From the NCBI GenBank assembly GCA_963762735.1, contig CAVXMG010000015.1, positions 164,890 to 228,889 on the forward strand: 64,000 bases of DNA, written 5' to 3'. The position numbers and the translations under genes were made by a program. Positions 32,177 to 40,512 of the stretch are shown here, piece by piece. Numbering within the stretch: position 1 is the first letter of the stretch; each line of letters begins with the position of its first letter. The notes under the pieces are model-generated. The model worked only from the letters and a program-made list of their open reading frames with translations. It was not told the DNA's origin and ran no database searches. Source of the DNA: DASXKD01 sp963762735 (GTDB lineage Bacteria; Actinomycetota; Actinomycetes; Streptosporangiales; Streptosporangiaceae).

Positions 32177-34726
32177 ATGCCCCACGTTCCGACCACCGCC
32201 GGAGAGATCGACGTCGCCGATCTCGGCCCGGTGCTCATGCACGAGCACGTGTTCATCCGGACCGAGACCCTGCAGCAGGGCTGGCCCGGCTTCGGGGGCT
32301 GGGATACCGAGGCCGAGGTGGCGGCCGCGCGCGAGCGGCTCAGCGGGCTCAGCCGGGCCGGGGTCGGCACGATCCTGGACATGACCGTGCCTGGCCTGTA
32401 CCGCGACCCGGCGCTGGTCGCCCGGGCAGCCGAGGGCACCGGGCTGAAGGTCATGTTCGCCACCGGCTACTACACCTACGACAACCTCCCGTTCCCGTTC
32501 CACTACCGGGGACGCGGCAAGATCCTCGACGACGAGGACCGGATGCTGGAGTCGCTGTTCGAGCGGGACGTGACCACCGGGATCGGCGACACCGGGTTCC
32601 GCGCGGCCGTGCTGAAGATCGTGACCGACGAGCAGGGCATGACACCCGATGTGGAACGGCTGGCGATGGCGGTCGCGAACGTGCACGCCCGCACCGGCAC
32701 GCCGGTATGCACCCACGCGCACGCGCCCAGCAAGAGCGGCCTGGACCAGCAGCGGATCCTGGCCGGCCGCGGCGCGGACATGGGCCGGGTGATGATCGGG
32801 CATTCCAACGAGAGCACCGACCTCGGCTACCTCGAGCAGATCATCGCCAACGGCTCCTACATCGGCTGGGACCGCTGCGGCCTGCAGGCCATCGTGCCGC
32901 TCGCCGACCAACTGGACACCCTGGCCAAGCTCTGCGAGCGCGGTTACGCCGACCGGGTCATGCTGTCCCACGACAAGGCCTCGTTCACCGACTGGTTCAC
33001 CAATGCCGAGCAGGACTTCGTCCTGCCCGACTGGCAATTCACCTACATCCACGGCGCGCTGCTGCCCGGGCTGGCCGAGCGCGGCGTCACCGACGGCCAG
33101 ATCGAGCAGATGCTGGTCCGCAACCCTCGCGATTTCTTTGGCCGCAACGACGGCCCGCCGCACCTGGCCGGCCAGCCGCATCACCGCGCCGGAGACTGGG
33201 TAATGGCGACCGCGGCGCCGCCCCGCGGTGCGAACCCGTTCGACGACTCGGGCGTGCGCGCCGACACCGGCGGGGTGCGGCACTATCCGGGCCTGCACGC
33301 CTCACTGCTTGAGATGCTGCGTGACAGTGTCCGGGCCGCGCCCGGGGCCGAGGCCCTGGCCGAGGTCGGCGGCCGCCGGATCAGCTATGCGCAACTGTGG
33401 GACGGCGCCGCCCGGGTGGCCGGCGGGCTCCGCGAGGCCGGGATCCGGCCCGGCGACCGGGTGGCGGTCCGGCTGCCGAACTCCATCGACTGGGTGCTGG
33501 CGTTCTTCGGCGGACTGATGGCCGGCGCCATCGTGGTGCCGGTGAACACCAGGTTCACCGAGGCCGAGGCCGGCTACGTGATCGGCGACTCAGGAAGCAC
33601 GCACGTGTTCGAGCCAGGCGCGGCGCTGCCCGACGGCCAGCCTTACGTGCACGAGGACGAAACCGGGCCCGACGTCGCCGCGATCTTCTACACCAGCGGG
33701 ACCACCGGGTTCCCCAAGGGCGCGATGCACACCCACGAGAACATCCTCGCGAACGTGGAGACGGTGTTCCGGTGCAGTTCCATCCCGCGGGACGCCGGGC
33801 CGGAGTTGCGCTCGCTCGTGGTCGTGCCGCTGTTCCACGTCACCGGGTGCCACAGCCAGACCCTGCCGACCCTGCGGGCCGGCGGCACGGTCGTGATCGA
33901 CGCTGCCTTCGACGGCGGCCGGATGATCCAGACCCTGGAGCAGGAGCGGATCACCGCCTGCACCGCCGTCCCGGCGATCTACTACTACCTCCTCAACCAT
34001 CCGGAATTCGCGCCGGCGAAGGTCGCCGGAGTGCGCTGGGCCTCCTACGGCGGCGCCCCGATCGCGCCCGCGCTGGTGCACCAGATCGGCGAGCGATTCG
34101 CCGCCGCGCGGCTCGCGAACGGGTTCGGGCTGACCGAGTCCACCTCGATCGCGACGGTGCTGCCGCACGAGTGGGCGGCCGGGCACGCCGACTCGGTCGG
34201 TTTCGCCGCGCCGCACACCGAGGTCGCGATCGACACCGGGGCCGGCCCGGGCGAGATCCTGATCCGGGGGCAGAGCGTCTGCGACGGCTACTGGCACAAC
34301 CCCGAGGCCACCGCGCAGGGGTTCGCCGAAGGCTGGCTGCACACCGGGGATGTGGGCCGCATCGGCCCCGAAGGCCTGGTCTACGTGCTTGACCGGATCA
34401 AGGACATGATCAACCGCGGTGGCGAGAACGTCTACTGCGTCGAGGTGGAGAACGCCCTGATCGGCGCCCCCGGGGTCGGCGAGGTCGCGGTCGTCGGGGT
34501 GCCCGACGACATGATGGGCGAGAAGGTCGGCGTGGTGATCGTCCCCTTGCCCGGGGCCAGCGTGGATCCGAAGGTGGTCGTGGACTACGCACGGGAGCAC
34601 CTGGCCGACTTCAAGGTGCCCCAGTTCATCGCGGTCAGCACCACGCCGCTGCGGCGCAACCCCAACGGCAAGGTGCTGAAGGGACCACTGCGGGACAGCG
34701 ACTTCGGCGCGCCGCTTTTCGGCTGA
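32177..34726 (+). CDS. phosphotriesterase-like lactonase fused to AMP-forming acyl-CoA ligase
   Basis: An 849-residue two-domain protein. Residues 1-342 are a phosphotriesterase-family amidohydrolase with all metal ligands visible: His22/His24 (MHEHVF), bridging Lys147 (LKIVTDE), His180 (CTHAHAP), His209 (IGHSNES) and Asp266 (LSHDKAS). Residues 343-849 are a complete FadD-like adenylating enzyme: YTSGTTGFPKG near 505, GFGLTEST, HTGDVGRI, RIKDMINRGGENVY, and Lys in NPNGKVLKG near 830. ATG 32177 has GGAGG 9-10 bases upstream. Inside, TAATG at 33201-33205 with GGAG before it looks like a stop/start overlap one frame off, so a one-base indel could have joined two coupled genes. A lactone opened by domain 1 could feed the ligase. 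Confidence 0.85.
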   Translation: MPHVPTTAGEIDVADLGPVLMHEHVFIRTETLQQGWPGFGGWDTEAEVAAARERLSGLSRAGVGTILDMTVPGLYRDPALVARAAEGTGLKVMFATGYYTYDNLPFPFHYRGRGKILDDEDRMLESLFERDVTTGIGDTGFRAAVLKIVTDEQGMTPDVERLAMAVANVHARTGTPVCTHAHAPSKSGLDQQRILAGRGADMGRVMIGHSNESTDLGYLEQIIANGSYIGWDRCGLQAIVPLADQLDTLAKLCERGYADRVMLSHDKASFTDWFTNAEQDFVLPDWQFTYIHGALLPGLAERGVTDGQIEQMLVRNPRDFFGRNDGPPHLAGQPHHRAGDWVMATAAPPRGANPFDDSGVRADTGGVRHYPGLHASLLEMLRDSVRAAPGAEALAEVGGRRISYAQLWDGAARVAGGLREAGIRPGDRVAVRLPNSIDWVLAFFGGLMAGAIVVPVNTRFTEAEAGYVIGDSGSTHVFEPGAALPDGQPYVHEDETGPDVAAIFYTSGTTGFPKGAMHTHENILANVETVFRCSSIPRDAGPELRSLVVVPLFHVTGCHSQTLPTLRAGGTVVIDAAFDGGRMIQTLEQERITACTAVPAIYYYLLNHPEFAPAKVAGVRWASYGGAPIAPALVHQIGERFAAARLANGFGLTESTSIATVLPHEWAAGHADSVGFAAPHTEVAIDTGAGPGEILIRGQSVCDGYWHNPEATAQGFAEGWLHTGDVGRIGPEGLVYVLDRIKDMINRGGENVYCVEVENALIGAPGVGEVAVVGVPDDMMGEKVGVVIVPLPGASVDPKVVVDYAREHLADFKVPQFIAVSTTPLRRNPNGKVLKGPLRDSDFGAPLFG

Positions 34727-34750
34727 CGAACGGGCGGCCGTATCAGCCGA
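34719..34750. terminator. short stem spanning two convergent stops
   Basis: TCGGCTGA (34719-34726) pairs with TCAGCCGA (34743-34750). Both stop codons lie in the stem, so it may serve both convergent genes. Confidence 0.45.
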
Positions 34751-35645
34751 CCAGCAGCACGAGCTTCCCGCGTACGTGACCGTCCTCGCTGACGCGGTGC
34801 GCCTCCGCGATCTCGGCGAGCGGGAAGGTCTGCGCGACGGGGAGCGAGAAGCGCCCGGACTCGATCAGCTCGCCGATCTCGGCGAGCGCGTGGACCGCGC
34901 GGCCGGCGTCCCCACTGCTGAACCTCACCCCGTGCTCCTGCGCACCACCGAAGTCGGCGATCGTCACGACGTGCTCCGGGCCGCCCGCGAGCTCGATGAG
35001 CCCGGGCAGGACGCCGCTCCCGGCGACATCGAGCGCCACGTCGACGCCGTCGGGTGCGAGCGCGCGAACCCGCTCGACGAGGCCCTCGCCGTAGGCGACG
35101 GGCTCGGCGCCCAGCGAGCGCAGGTAGTCGTGGTTGGCGGGACTGGCGGTGCCGATCACGTGCGCGCCGCGCGCCACGGCGAGCTGGACGGCGGCGCTGC
35201 CGACGCTTCCGGAGGCGCCGTTGATGAGCAGCGTGCTGCCGCTCCCGGCGCCGAGCTGGTCAAGCGCGCGCGTGGCCGTCTCGATGGCGGCCGGCAGCGC
35301 GGCAGCGCCGGGGAAGTCGAGCGACGGCGGGATCGGCGCATAGTAGGACAGCACCGCCAGCTCGGCCTGGGCCGCCCCCTCGGCGGAGAAGCCGAACACG
35401 CGATCGCCGAGGGCCACGTCCGCAACGCCCTCGCCGAGCTCGTCGACCACGCCCGCCGCCTCGTGGCCCATGGTCTGCGGGAGTTCCCCATCCATCAGGC
35501 CCTTGCGCTTCTTCCAGTCGCTCGGGTTGACGCCGGCCGCGTGCACGGCAATCCGGATCTGGCCGGGACCCGGATGCGGATCGGGGAGATCCACGATCTC
35601 GAGGACCTCCGGACCCCCGAACTGGCTGTAGCGGACTGCTTTCAT
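34743..35645 (-). CDS. NADP-dependent quinone oxidoreductase (zinc-free MDR family)
   Basis: A 300-residue medium-chain reductase. The N-terminal catalytic domain begins MKAVRYSQFGGPEVLEI and has VHAAGVNPSDWKKRKG and MGHEAAGVVDELGEGV. The Rossmann domain has the nucleotide motif INGASGSVGSAAVQLA near residue 145 (the zinc-free type GASGGVG pattern). The C-terminus is EAHRVSEDGHVRGKLVL. No structural or catalytic zinc ligands are seen. Start ATG 35645. A stand-alone gene that probably reduces quinones or enones with NADPH. Confidence 0.9.
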   Translation of the reverse strand: MKAVRYSQFGGPEVLEIVDLPDPHPGPGQIRIAVHAAGVNPSDWKKRKGLMDGELPQTMGHEAAGVVDELGEGVADVALGDRVFGFSAEGAAQAELAVLSYYAPIPPSLDFPGAAALPAAIETATRALDQLGAGSGSTLLINGASGSVGSAAVQLAVARGAHVIGTASPANHDYLRSLGAEPVAYGEGLVERVRALAPDGVDVALDVAGSGVLPGLIELAGGPEHVVTIADFGGAQEHGVRFSSGDAGRAVHALAEIGELIESGRFSLPVAQTFPLAEIAEAHRVSEDGHVRGKLVLLVG

Positions 35646-35701
35646 CCTTCGTTCCGATCTCGGCCCGGGGTGTCTCGCTTGCTGCGCGCTCTACAGTCTG
35701 C

Positions 35702-35749
35702 CAGCCCTCGCGTGCCGGGCCCGCGCTCAGCGCACGCGGCCCAGGGCTG
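35702..35749 (-). terminator. bulged hairpin after the sigma factor gene
   Basis: CAGCCCTCGCGTGC (35702-35715) pairs with GCACGCG (35732-35738) and AGGGCTG (35743-35749), with a 4-base bulge: 14 bp of stem, 23 bp beyond the stop at 35772. Confidence 0.7.
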
Positions 35750-35771
35750 ACTGGCTGTGCGTGTGGGAGGG

Positions 35772-37049
35772 CTAAACGGACCTTTCCCGCTCGGGACCAT
35801 CACGGCGGTTGCCCTCCAGCCGGGCGGCGCGGGCCTGCAGGTAGCGCTGTTGCGGGAGGCTCAGTGCCCGCCGGGCCGCGGCCTGGTAGCAGTCCCGGGC
35901 GCCCGCCTGGTCCCCGGCCGCCTCCAGCAGGTGCCCGCGGACCGCGTGCAGCCGGTGGTCCCCGGCGATCCGCTCGTCGGATTCGAGGCCGGCCAGCAGG
36001 TCGAGCCCGGCCTGCGGGCCCCGGACCATGGCCACCGCGACGGCGTGGTTCAGCGCCACCACCGGGTTGTCCGAGATCCGCAACAGCAGCTCATACAGCG
36101 CCATGATCTGCGGCCAGTCGGTCGCCTCGGCGGTGGGCGCCTCGTCGTGGAGCGCGGCTATCGCGGCCTGGAGCTGGTACGGGCCGGCCGGGCCGTGCGG
36201 CAGCGCAGCGGTGATCAGCGCCACCCCCTCCGCGATGGCGGCGCCGTCCCACCGGTTCCTGTCCTGCTCGGCCATGGGCACCAGTTCGCCGTGCGGCCCG
36301 GTCCGTGCCGCCCGGCGGGCATCGGTGAGCAGCATCAGCGCGAGCAGCCCGGTCACCTCGCCGTCCTCGGGCAGCAGCCGGCGCAGCAACCGGGCCAGCC
36401 GGATCGCCTCCGCCGCAAGCTCCGCGCGCTGCAGCTCAGGACCAGACGTGCTGGCGTAACCCTCGTTGAAGATCAGGTAGAGCACGTGCAGCACCGCGGC
36501 GAGCCGCTCCGCCCGCTCGCTGGCCGCGGGCATGCTGAACGGCACACCGCTGGCCTTGATGCCCTGCTTGGCCCGGCTGATCCGCCGCGTCATCGTCGCC
36601 TCGGGCACAAGGAACGCCCGGGCTATCTCCGCGGTGGTCAGCCCGCCGGCCGCGCGGAGCGTGAGGGCGATCTGCGAGGCCGGCGACAGCGCCGGATGGC
36701 AGCAAAGGAAAAGCAGGATCAGGGTGTCATCGGCCGCGGCGCGGTCAGCGGCGTCCGCGGCGGGTGCCACCCATTGCCCGGGCAGGACCCGCCGGGCCGC
36801 GGTGTCCTCCCGCCGTTGCCTGGCCTGCTCGCTGCGCAGCAGGTCGGTGAGCCGCCGCGAGGCAACCGTGATCAGCCAGCCGCGCGGCTCGGCGGGGATG
36901 CCGTCCCTCGGCCACTGCACCGCGGCGGCGAGCAGCGCCTCCTGGACCGCGTCCTCGGCGGTGTCGAAGTGCCCGAAGCGCCGGACCACCGCGCCGAGGA
37001 CCTGCGGCGCCAGGCGGCGCAGCAGGTCCTCGGCCCCAGATTCCGGCAT
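35772..37049 (-). CDS. ECF42-type RNA polymerase sigma factor with C-terminal TPR-like domain
   Basis: A 425-residue extracytoplasmic-function sigma factor. Region 2 is visible in FDTAEDAVQEALLAAAVQWP and RGWLITVASRRLTDLLRSEQ, region 4 in LTTAEIARAFLVPEATMTRRISRAKQ. The long C-terminal half, with LYLIFNEGYAST and NPVVALNHAVAVAMVRGP, is the helical repeat domain that marks group ECF42. As in other ECF42 loci there is no anti-sigma gene; instead a YCII-family gene lies 7 bp upstream. Start ATG 37049. These sigma factors are thought to drive their own YCII operon in response to poorly defined stress; the signal is unknown here. Confidence 0.92.
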   Translation of the reverse strand: MPESGAEDLLRRLAPQVLGAVVRRFGHFDTAEDAVQEALLAAAVQWPRDGIPAEPRGWLITVASRRLTDLLRSEQARQRREDTAARRVLPGQWVAPAADAADRAAADDTLILLFLCCHPALSPASQIALTLRAAGGLTTAEIARAFLVPEATMTRRISRAKQGIKASGVPFSMPAASERAERLAAVLHVLYLIFNEGYASTSGPELQRAELAAEAIRLARLLRRLLPEDGEVTGLLALMLLTDARRAARTGPHGELVPMAEQDRNRWDGAAIAEGVALITAALPHGPAGPYQLQAAIAALHDEAPTAEATDWPQIMALYELLLRISDNPVVALNHAVAVAMVRGPQAGLDLLAGLESDERIAGDHRLHAVRGHLLEAAGDQAGARDCYQAAARRALSLPQQRYLQARAARLEGNRRDGPERERSV

Positions 37050-37056
37050 GCGGCGG

Positions 37057-37476
37057 TCAGAGCTCCAGTTCGTCCCGGGAGTCGGCGACCGGCCGCACGT
37101 CGATGACCGCGTCAGTAGCAGCGCCGGCCGGGCCCGGGCAACCCGCCAGCCGTCCGGCGATCTGGGTCGCCCGGTCGAAGCTCTCGCAGTCCACGACCCA
37201 GTAGCCGGCCAGTACCTCCTGGGTCTCCGCGTACGGCCCGTCGGTCACCACCGGCGCCCCGCCGGCCAGCCGGATCCGCCGCGCATGGACCGGGGCGGTC
37301 AGGCCGCGGGTCTCCACCAGTTCCCCGGACTCGGTCAGGTCCTTGCTGAACTCCATCATGAACGCGCCCATCGCCGCGAAGTCCCCGGGCGCCCAGGCCG
37401 GCTTGCCCGGCGCCGCCTTCCCGGTCAGGGCGTCGTAGTCCTCCTGCGAGCCGTACAGCAAGATCATGTATTTCAT
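37057..37476 (-). CDS. YCII/DGPF family protein, ECF42 partner
   Basis: A 139-residue ferredoxin-like-fold protein. It begins MKYMILLYGSQEDYDAL and carries the family motif VTDGPYAETQEVLAGYWVVD. YCII proteins linked to ECF42 factors are the main members of the sigma regulon in known cases, but their reaction is not established. Start ATG 37476, with a purine-rich GAGAGGAGACCGAGG just upstream. First gene of the two-gene unit with the sigma factor. I did not find the ECF42-type promoter hexamer TGTCGA upstream. Confidence 0.9.
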   Translation of the reverse strand: MKYMILLYGSQEDYDALTGKAAPGKPAWAPGDFAAMGAFMMEFSKDLTESGELVETRGLTAPVHARRIRLAGGAPVVTDGPYAETQEVLAGYWVVDCESFDRATQIAGRLAGCPGPAGAATDAVIDVRPVADSRDELEL

Positions 37477-37632
37477 CCTCGGTCTCCTCTCTCCGGCACC
37501 GTAGCGGTGCTGCCATCAGGGACGTCGGAGCCGTCCGCCGATGCCGGACATCCGCTGGCCGGTCATTTTCCGCGGGCCCGCCCGGCGCCGGTGCGGGACG
37601 GCCCGGCGCACATGGACCGGACCGGGTAGGCG

Positions 37633-38526
37633 ATGTCGGCAAGGGCGGCTACCGTAGGCCCGGTGCGGGTAGCGACGTGGAACGTGAACTCGGTCAAGCA
37701 GCGGGTGCCGCGGCTGTTGCCGTGGCTGGACCAGCGGCAGCCCGATGTGGTCTGCCTGCAGGAGACCAAGCTTGCCGACGGCGCCTTCACCGAACTGCTC
37801 GGCGCCGAACTCGACCGCCGCGGCTACGCGGCCGCCGTGTGCGGCCAGCCCCAGTGGAACGGGGTGGCGATTCTCTCCCGGGTCGGCCTCGAGGACGTCG
37901 TGGCGGGCATCCCCGGCGGCCCTGGGTTCCCGGATCCGGAGGCGCGCGCGGTGTCCGCCAACTGCGCCGGGGTCCGGGTGCACTCGGTCTACGTGCCCAA
38001 CGGACGGACGCCGGACTCCGACCACTACCACTACAAGCTCGCCTGGCTGGCGTCGCTGAAGGAACAGGTCGGCGCCGGCCCGGAGGCCGTCATGGTGTGC
38101 GGGGACATGAACATCGCGCCGACCGACGCCGACGTGTTCGACCCGGACGCCTACATCGGCCAGACGCACGTCACGCCGCCGGAGCGGGAGGCGCTGGCCA
38201 GCCTGGAGGCGCTCGGCCTGCACGACGTCGTGCGCGACCGCTGGCCGTCCGAGCGCGTGTTCACCTACTGGGACTACCGGGCCGGCATGTTCCACCAGGA
38301 TCTGGGCATGCGGATCGACCTGGTGCTGGCCAGTGCCCCGGTGGCCGGCCGGGTGCGCGCGGCCTGGGTGGACCGGCAGGCCCGCAAGGGCACCGGGCCG
38401 AGCGACCACGCACCGGTGATCGTTGACCTGGACGAGGCGCCGGACGGTGACATCGGGCCGGTCGTGCCGCCGCCGTCGGCGCCCGCCGCCAAGCGCCGCT
38501 CGGTGAAGCTGCCCCAGGCGCCCTGA
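37633..38526 (+). CDS. xth: exodeoxyribonuclease III (AP endonuclease)
   Basis: A 297-residue Mg-dependent exonuclease III family enzyme for base-excision repair. Signature segments: RVATWNVNSVKQRVPRLLPW, DVVCLQETKL (metal Glu), NGVAILSR, SVYVPNGRTPDSDHY, CGDMNIAPTDADVF (GDxN), FTYWDYRAGMFHQDLGMRIDLVLAS, and GPSDHAPVIVDL (catalytic His). The extra 35-residue tail after the core is Pro/Ala/Lys-rich. Start ATG 37633; GTG 37663 is in frame and close to the core. Divergent from the ECF42/YCII unit. Confidence 0.93.
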   Translation: MSARAATVGPVRVATWNVNSVKQRVPRLLPWLDQRQPDVVCLQETKLADGAFTELLGAELDRRGYAAAVCGQPQWNGVAILSRVGLEDVVAGIPGGPGFPDPEARAVSANCAGVRVHSVYVPNGRTPDSDHYHYKLAWLASLKEQVGAGPEAVMVCGDMNIAPTDADVFDPDAYIGQTHVTPPEREALASLEALGLHDVVRDRWPSERVFTYWDYRAGMFHQDLGMRIDLVLASAPVAGRVRAAWVDRQARKGTGPSDHAPVIVDLDEAPDGDIGPVVPPPSAPAAKRRSVKLPQAP

Positions 38527-38585
38527 CCTGCCCCGGCGTCCCCCGGCGCGGCCCTGATGCGGCGATGGCCGGCTTGCCTTGCGTC

Positions 38586-40175
38586 TCAGAGCACCACCGG
38601 CGGCCACAGGTTGTGCTGCGCGGCGATCGGGTCGCCGGCCCACTCGTGCATCGCGGCCAGGTTGTCATGCGCCGGGTACTTCTGCGCCGCCGGTCCGTCG
38701 GCGAACGCTCGCAGCAGGTTGGCCGTGACGCGCCGGGTGAAGTCGCCCGTGTGCCGGTTCATGCCGAACTGGTCGGGGCCGCCGAACGAGGCCACCCAGC
38801 GCATGGTCCCCGCGTTGAACACCCCCGCACCGCCGCGGTGGGTGTAGTACGCCGAGTCCGCGTAGCTGTTCACGCCGCGGCAGGTCACCGGCGAGTGGGA
38901 GAGGATCTCGATGGGCCGCTCGACCGGTGAGCCGGGGTTGACCCGGTCGTATTCGATGCCCACCAGCCCGCGGAACCTGGTGCCCTTCCGCACTCCAGTC
39001 CCGGCGAACATCCAGGCGTGCGGTGACGCGACCACATAGGGGGCGGACACGGGATTCGACTCGTACAGCGTGCCGGTCAGCGAGGACTCGGGATCGGGGT
39101 GCGGCGGCTCCCGCCAGTCGCTGGTGACCAGCGCGTTGTGCTTCCCGTACATCGGGTCTTGCAGGTAGCTCGTCTTGTAGCAGATGACCAGCCGCCGCGG
39201 GCCAAGCCGGGTGCTGGCCAGCCGGGTGCGCCGGAACATGCAGTTCGCGCCGAGGAAGGCGATGTTCACTCCGGCGTTCCTGGCGGCCGTGACGCTGGCC
39301 CGCTCCGGCGGCGACCAGTACTCGTCATGGCCCAGGGAGAACAGCGCGCTGGCCCCGTCCAGCAGGTGCGGGTCGGCCTCGATGTCCTGGCCGGTGGTGT
39401 AGGCGAGCGGCATGCCCAGGCGCTCGGCCAGCTCGATCAGCTTCCGCTCGTGGTAGAGGAACATGAAGGCGCCCTGCCGGTCGTAGGGCCGGTCCAGGCT
39501 GACCGCCAGCGAGCGGTTCTTGTAGTCGGTGATCCCGCCGGGCCCGTTGTACAGGTCGTAGCCGCCCCACATGTTGTAGGCCTGCCACGTCTCCACCGAG
39601 TTCTTGATCACGGTCTTGCCCGCGGTCTTCGCCGACCGCACGGTGACGGGGACGAACCGCTGCGCGCCCGCCTCTGAGTCCATCCGCAGCAGGTAGCTGC
39701 CCTCGGGCCAGTCGTGGGTGGGGATCGTGACGGACGGATCCCAGCGCGTCTCCACCGTGTTGGCGGGCTTGAGCACGACCGGCTTGTTCTGCTTGTGGCC
39801 GGTCACGGTGCCCGACCGCCATACCTTTCTGGCCAGGTCGCCGCCATACCAGCCCATCCGGAACGCGGTGACCGTGAACGAGCGCCCGGTCGTGGACGCG
39901 TACAGCGTGATCGGCTCGCCGGGCAGCACGCTGGCCTGTCCCGCGTAGCCCAGCATCGCGTCGGGGTCGCCCAGGTGCCTGATGTCCCAGCGCGGGTCAC
40001 CGGGCAGCGAGTTTTCCGGCACCGGCCCGCGCCGCGAGGCAGCGGGCCTGGCACCCGATTTCGGCGCGCCGCCCGAATCGGCAGACTGGCAGCCAGCCGT
40101 CACCACAGGGACGGCGGCCGCACCGGCAGCCAAGCCGATGAAGGCTCGCCGCGAAAAACGAGAAGGCGAACCCAT
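38586..40175 (-). CDS. exported DMFase-beta-like protein (Tat/lipoprotein signal)
   Basis: A 529-residue protein related to the large subunit of N,N-dimethylformamidase. The N-terminus SRFSRRAFIGLAAGAAA has a twin-arginine pattern and ends in VVTAGCQSADSG, a lipobox, so it should be Tat-exported and lipid-anchored. The family core shows FTVTAFRMGWYGGDLARKVW, DWPEGSYLLRM, ETWQAYNMWGGYDLY, LGHDEYWSPPERA and IEYDRVNPG. Similar proteins often sit beside polysaccharide genes, as here. I choose ATG 40175 (GGGGGGAG ten bases upstream) over ATG 40184, which would abut the ribosome site. True substrate unknown; DMF degradation is not implied. Confidence 0.78.
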   Translation of the reverse strand: MGSPSRFSRRAFIGLAAGAAAVPVVTAGCQSADSGGAPKSGARPAASRRGPVPENSLPGDPRWDIRHLGDPDAMLGYAGQASVLPGEPITLYASTTGRSFTVTAFRMGWYGGDLARKVWRSGTVTGHKQNKPVVLKPANTVETRWDPSVTIPTHDWPEGSYLLRMDSEAGAQRFVPVTVRSAKTAGKTVIKNSVETWQAYNMWGGYDLYNGPGGITDYKNRSLAVSLDRPYDRQGAFMFLYHERKLIELAERLGMPLAYTTGQDIEADPHLLDGASALFSLGHDEYWSPPERASVTAARNAGVNIAFLGANCMFRRTRLASTRLGPRRLVICYKTSYLQDPMYGKHNALVTSDWREPPHPDPESSLTGTLYESNPVSAPYVVASPHAWMFAGTGVRKGTRFRGLVGIEYDRVNPGSPVERPIEILSHSPVTCRGVNSYADSAYYTHRGGAGVFNAGTMRWVASFGGPDQFGMNRHTGDFTRRVTANLLRAFADGPAAQKYPAHDNLAAMHEWAGDPIAAQHNLWPPVVL

Positions 40176-40407
40176 ACGATCCATACTCCCCCCGCCACGC
40201 TGCGGGAACCGCCATGGCCTGCGCGTGCGTCCTATAGGTCGCGCCACAATCCAGCAAAATCTCCGCCGGCGAGGCCGAAACGAACGGCCCGGCCGGCGCT
40301 GCCGCGGTGAAAAAGGGGATAAGTGGTCTCCGACTCGGCCAGCCGGGCAGAATGGTGACCACCGTCAGCCATCGGCGCGGCCACTGTCAGCCATCAAGGA
40401 GCACGTA

Positions 40408-40512
40408 ATGCTGCCCTGCGCAGCCCGGGACACCGCCGCCCGGCGCATGCCCGCACTGCCGCCGCGGTCCGCGGCGCGCCCGGCGGCCCGGCAACTTCCG
40501 CAGGCGGCATGA
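40408..40512 (+). CDS. 34-residue upstream ORF coupled to the GT-C gene
   Basis: ATG 40408 has an excellent AAGGAG (40396-40401) six bases upstream, and its TGA (40510-40512) overlaps the ATG of the next gene (ATGA). The peptide is rich in Ala, Arg and Pro (MLPCAARDTAARRMPALP then PRSAARPAARQLPQAA) with no hydrophobic span. The glycosyltransferase gene has no other ribosome site of that quality, so this ORF probably delivers ribosomes to it by coupling. It could be a leader peptide or a small protein; no homologue is known to me. Confidence 0.55.
   Translation: MLPCAARDTAARRMPALPPRSAARPAARQLPQAA

Noticed and set aside
38586..40175. Calling the gene N,N-dimethylformamidase
   Set aside because: Only the large-subunit-like fold is present, with an export signal and a polysaccharide-gene context. 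No small subunit or C1 metabolism genes are nearby.
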